NCBI GenBank assembly: GCA_964244495.1
Contig: CAXTIU010000009.1
Coordinates: 1 to 64,000 of the forward strand
Direction of reading: 5' to 3'
Source of the DNA: RH-AL1 sp964244495
Lineage (GTDB): Bacteria; Pseudomonadota; Alphaproteobacteria; Rhizobiales; Beijerinckiaceae
DNA length: 64,000 nt
The notes below the pieces were generated by a model. That model saw only the letters and a list, made by a program, of their open reading frames with translations. It searched no databases and was not told where the DNA came from. The position numbers were made by a program, and so were the translations under genes. Numbering within the stretch: position 1 is the first letter of the stretch; each line of letters opens with the position of its first letter. Shown here one piece after another: positions 61,899 to 64,000 of the stretch.

Positions 61899-62250
61899 GT
61901 CAAACCTCCGTCCGTCGCGACATCGCCGCGTGAACGTCGCGCCGCGGGAAAACGATCCGCCGCGCGTCCCGAAAAGCGTCACGGGCGACCGTGGGTTCCC
62001 CCCCTTCGTCCCCCCGCCACGCGTCGTGGCCCGATCGCCGACATTCGAGTCGCGCCGCTCGGACCTGCGCCGGCGATGTCCTTGACTGTCAACGTGGGAT
62101 TTTTTCACACAAACATCTGTAAACCCGCGTCGTTGCACTGTCACATGGAAAACACCCCCGCGCCAAACTTCCGTTATGCCGCTATTTATTGGGGCGAAAT
62201 ATCGTTCGCCTTCGTTTATCCTTGCCTTCGGGTCCCGGGTTGAGGGTGTA
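61899..62250. other. AT-richer divergent intergenic region before glf
   Basis: A 352-base stretch. The left part is GC-rich and featureless; the right part (about 62080-62240) is AT-rich (GGGATTTTTTCACAC, CTATTTATTGG, GAAATATCG) and may hold the glf promoter, but no well-spaced -35/-10 pair stands out. No gene is supported here. The base shift supports acquired surface-polysaccharide genes downstream. Confidence 0.35.
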
Positions 62251-63426
62251 ATGAACTTCAGAGTCGCTCAAACGCTGGTCGTCGGTGCCGGTTTTTCCGG
62301 CGCGGTTCATGCCCGTTCGATTGCCGAGGCTGGTCATCGCGTTCTCGTCATCGACAAGCGGTCCCACATCGCCGGCAACGCTTTCGACGAGGTCGGGCCC
62401 GAAGGCATCCTGGTGCACAGGTATGGTCCCCATCTCTTTCACACCGCCAATCAGCGCGTCCTCGACTGGGTCCGCCGCTTCGCCGACTGGGTCCCCTACA
62501 AGCACCGTGTGAGGGCGGTTCTTCCCGGCGGAAGAACCGCGCCGATGCCCATCAACCTCGACACCGTCAACGAGGTGTTCGGCACGAGATTCGACAGCGC
62601 CGCCGAGGTGGAGGCCCACCTGGCTCGCGTGTCCGTGTCTCGCGAGAAGCCGCGCAACGCCGCGGAACACCTGGAATCGCGCATCGGGACCGTGCTCACC
62701 GACCTGTTCTTCCGGACCTACACGAAGAAGATGTGGGATCTCGACCTCGAGGAGATGGATGCCTCGGTCGTCAAGCGCCTGCCGCTCCGCTTCGATCGGG
62801 AAGACACCTATTTCCCGACATCGGAATGCCAGATCCTCCCCGAGGGCGGCTATACCCGGCTGATCGGTCGCATCCTCGATCATCCCCTCATCGCGGTCTC
62901 GTTGAACACGCCCTTCGATCACGCGATGACCCGGACCGCGTTGCACACGTTCCTTTCGATGCCGATCGACGAGTTCTTCGGCTTCAGCGAGGGAGAGCTG
63001 CCCTATCGTTCCATCCGGTTCCACGACCGTTGCGTCGACGAGGCCCATGTCGGAGAACCGTGGTCCGGCGTCGCCGACCGATGCAGCGTCCTGAACTTCA
63101 CGGACCGCGACATCTACACCCGGGAAACCGCGTGGCACCTCCTCCCGGGTCACGTGCTCCACGACAAGGGCAAGCGCCTTTTCACGCGCGAGGAGCCTTG
63201 CGACTACCGCCAGAACAACATGGAGCGGTTCTACCCCGTCAAGACCGCCGACAAGCACAACGACCGCCTCTACGCATCCTACGTCGAACTCGCCAGGGCA
63301 CAGCAGAACGTCACGTTCATCGGACGCTGTGGAACCTATCGCTACCTCGACATGGATCAGGTCATCAACCAAGCCCTGATGGGTGTCGAGGCGTGGTTGC
63401 GCAACAGGACGCTCGTGGCGGCCTAG
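62251..63426 (+). CDS. glf: UDP-galactopyranose mutase
   Basis: Flavoenzyme that converts UDP-galactopyranose to UDP-galactofuranose for surface glycans. 391 residues: FAD-binding TLVVGAGFSGAVHARSIAEA, VIDKRSHIAGNAFDE, RYGPHLFHTAN, the PINLDTVNEVFG region, FRTYTKKMW, and the C-terminal YRYLDMDQVINQAL. The start MNFRVAQTLVVGAG (62251) follows GAGGG. It implies a galactofuranose-containing polysaccharide. A partial gene of likely FkbM type follows 82 bases later. Confidence 0.94.
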   Translation: MNFRVAQTLVVGAGFSGAVHARSIAEAGHRVLVIDKRSHIAGNAFDEVGPEGILVHRYGPHLFHTANQRVLDWVRRFADWVPYKHRVRAVLPGGRTAPMPINLDTVNEVFGTRFDSAAEVEAHLARVSVSREKPRNAAEHLESRIGTVLTDLFFRTYTKKMWDLDLEEMDASVVKRLPLRFDREDTYFPTSECQILPEGGYTRLIGRILDHPLIAVSLNTPFDHAMTRTALHTFLSMPIDEFFGFSEGELPYRSIRFHDRCVDEAHVGEPWSGVADRCSVLNFTDRDIYTRETAWHLLPGHVLHDKGKRLFTREEPCDYRQNNMERFYPVKTADKHNDRLYASYVELARAQQNVTFIGRCGTYRYLDMDQVINQALMGVEAWLRNRTLVAA

Positions 63427-63508
63427 GCCGCGCGATCGAAGCGGCGGAACGCCTCACGCGTCCCCGCCCGTCGTCGAACAACGTCGAGGAGCATTCCAGA
63501 GGCCGGTC

Positions 63509-64000
63509 ATGCTGTCATCGTCGCCGTTGATCGGCATGGCGTCGGAACGAATGCTGCCCGAGTTGAAGGACGACATCTTCGAGGGGGACGTCCGGCGCCT
63601 GCGCGAGGATGAACGGGGAGCGTCATGGTCGCCGGCGGCGGGATCGGCGCCGACGCTGATGTACGTCGGGGCGCGATCGGGCCTCGAAGCGCACATCGCG
63701 CAAGCGCGGCTGGCGGCGGCGACCATCGTCATCATCGAGCCCGATCCCGCGCGCAGGGGCGCGGTCGCCCGCTCGCTCGGCCGCTACGGCGAGGTCGTTT
63801 GCCTTGATCCCGCCGACACGCGAGCGATCGAGCGCCTCCTTCCCAGGGTCTCGTTCGTCCGCGTGAACGCCGAGCGTTTCCCCGAGATCTGGGCCTGGCT
63901 CGAAGGCGCCGATCTCGAATGGCTGTGCGGCACGTTCCGGAGCGCGGACATCGATCCATTGGCGGTTTACCGCCGCGCGTGCCGCGTCGCGCGTCGCTTC
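63509..64000 (+). CDS. Partial gene, FkbM-like methyltransferase candidate
   Basis: An open frame of 164 codons runs off the window end from ATG 63509 (MLSSSPLIGMASERMLPELK). Features are LMYVGARSGLEAHIAQARLA, TIVIIEPDPARRGAVARSLG, CLDPADTRAIERLL and VSFVRVNAERFPEIWAWLEG. The order of a glycine motif, an acidic loop (EPDP) and a VRVNAERF segment resembles the class I SAM-dependent FkbM-like fold, but the C-terminus is missing and the motif V(G)ARSG departs from the usual DxGxxxG, so I am only moderately sure. Its place beside glf suggests a polysaccharide-decorating role. Confidence 0.5.
   Translation, partial: MLSSSPLIGMASERMLPELKDDIFEGDVRRLREDERGASWSPAAGSAPTLMYVGARSGLEAHIAQARLAAATIVIIEPDPARRGAVARSLGRYGEVVCLDPADTRAIERLLPRVSFVRVNAERFPEIWAWLEGADLEWLCGTFRSADIDPLAVYRRACRVARRF

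Overview
The window is a GC-rich chromosomal segment of an alphaproteobacterium, most likely a Hyphomicrobiales (Rhizobiales) member. The evidence is the set of cell-cycle and housekeeping genes: trcR-type DUF1013, rcdA, cpdR, a suhB/mmgR-like sRNA, the pyrH-frr-uppS-cdsA-dxr-rseP-bamA run, a ScfR-type regulator and probable CtrA boxes (TTAA-N7-TTAA). Gene density is high and most genes are ordinary chromosomal functions. No tRNA, rRNA, CRISPR array, prophage or insertion sequence was recognised. One 100-N assembly gap lies at 55488-55587.

Layout. 1-11 kb: last gene of a cytochrome bo3 operon (cyoD), hemA with a palindrome over its promoter, an MBL hydrolase, a Cys-less L36, a TPR protein, dnaE and typA. 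11-17 kb: a minus-strand chemotaxis operon cheA(REC)-cheW-cheY-cheB-cheR. 17-19 kb: trcR, DUF1192 and rcdA (cell-cycle control). 19-27 kb: mixed metabolic and envelope genes, including a probable hopanoid aminotransferase, phosphoesterases, a CNT nucleoside transporter, an RlpA-like protein, mobA and cpdR. 27-30.5 kb: N-formylglutamate amidohydrolase, an sRNA, an inositol-monophosphatase-family enzyme and an SDR. 30.6-40.7 kb: the envelope/isoprenoid operon from pyrH to bamA, then a degenerate, shortened lpxD homologue and fabZ. The usual followers lpxA-lpxI-lpxB are absent here.

40.8-51 kb is accessory metabolism: a quinone reductase, a LuxR regulator with a pseudo-receiver, a divergent ScfR regulator with TTTGCAAA boxes, then a co-directional run of GntR regulator, three-part ABC importer, MDR oxidoreductase, thioesterase and acyl-CoA ligase. 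That run reads as uptake and CoA activation of an unidentified carboxylate. 51-58 kb: M32 carboxypeptidase, a CtrA-boxed coiled-coil orphan, metX-metW, a 33-bp tandem repeat broken by the gap, an orphan HipB-like gene, pth and rplY. 58-64 kb: an extensin-like lipoprotein with a CtrA-type box, a cytochrome c, an OYE reductase, glf (galactofuranose) and a partial FkbM-like gene running off the end.

The most unusual points are the decayed lpxD with no lpxA/lpxB beside it in an organism that keeps BamA, the uncharacterised GntR/ABC/CoA-ligase operon, the sRNA with a readable promoter and terminator, and several sharply defined operator-like sites.
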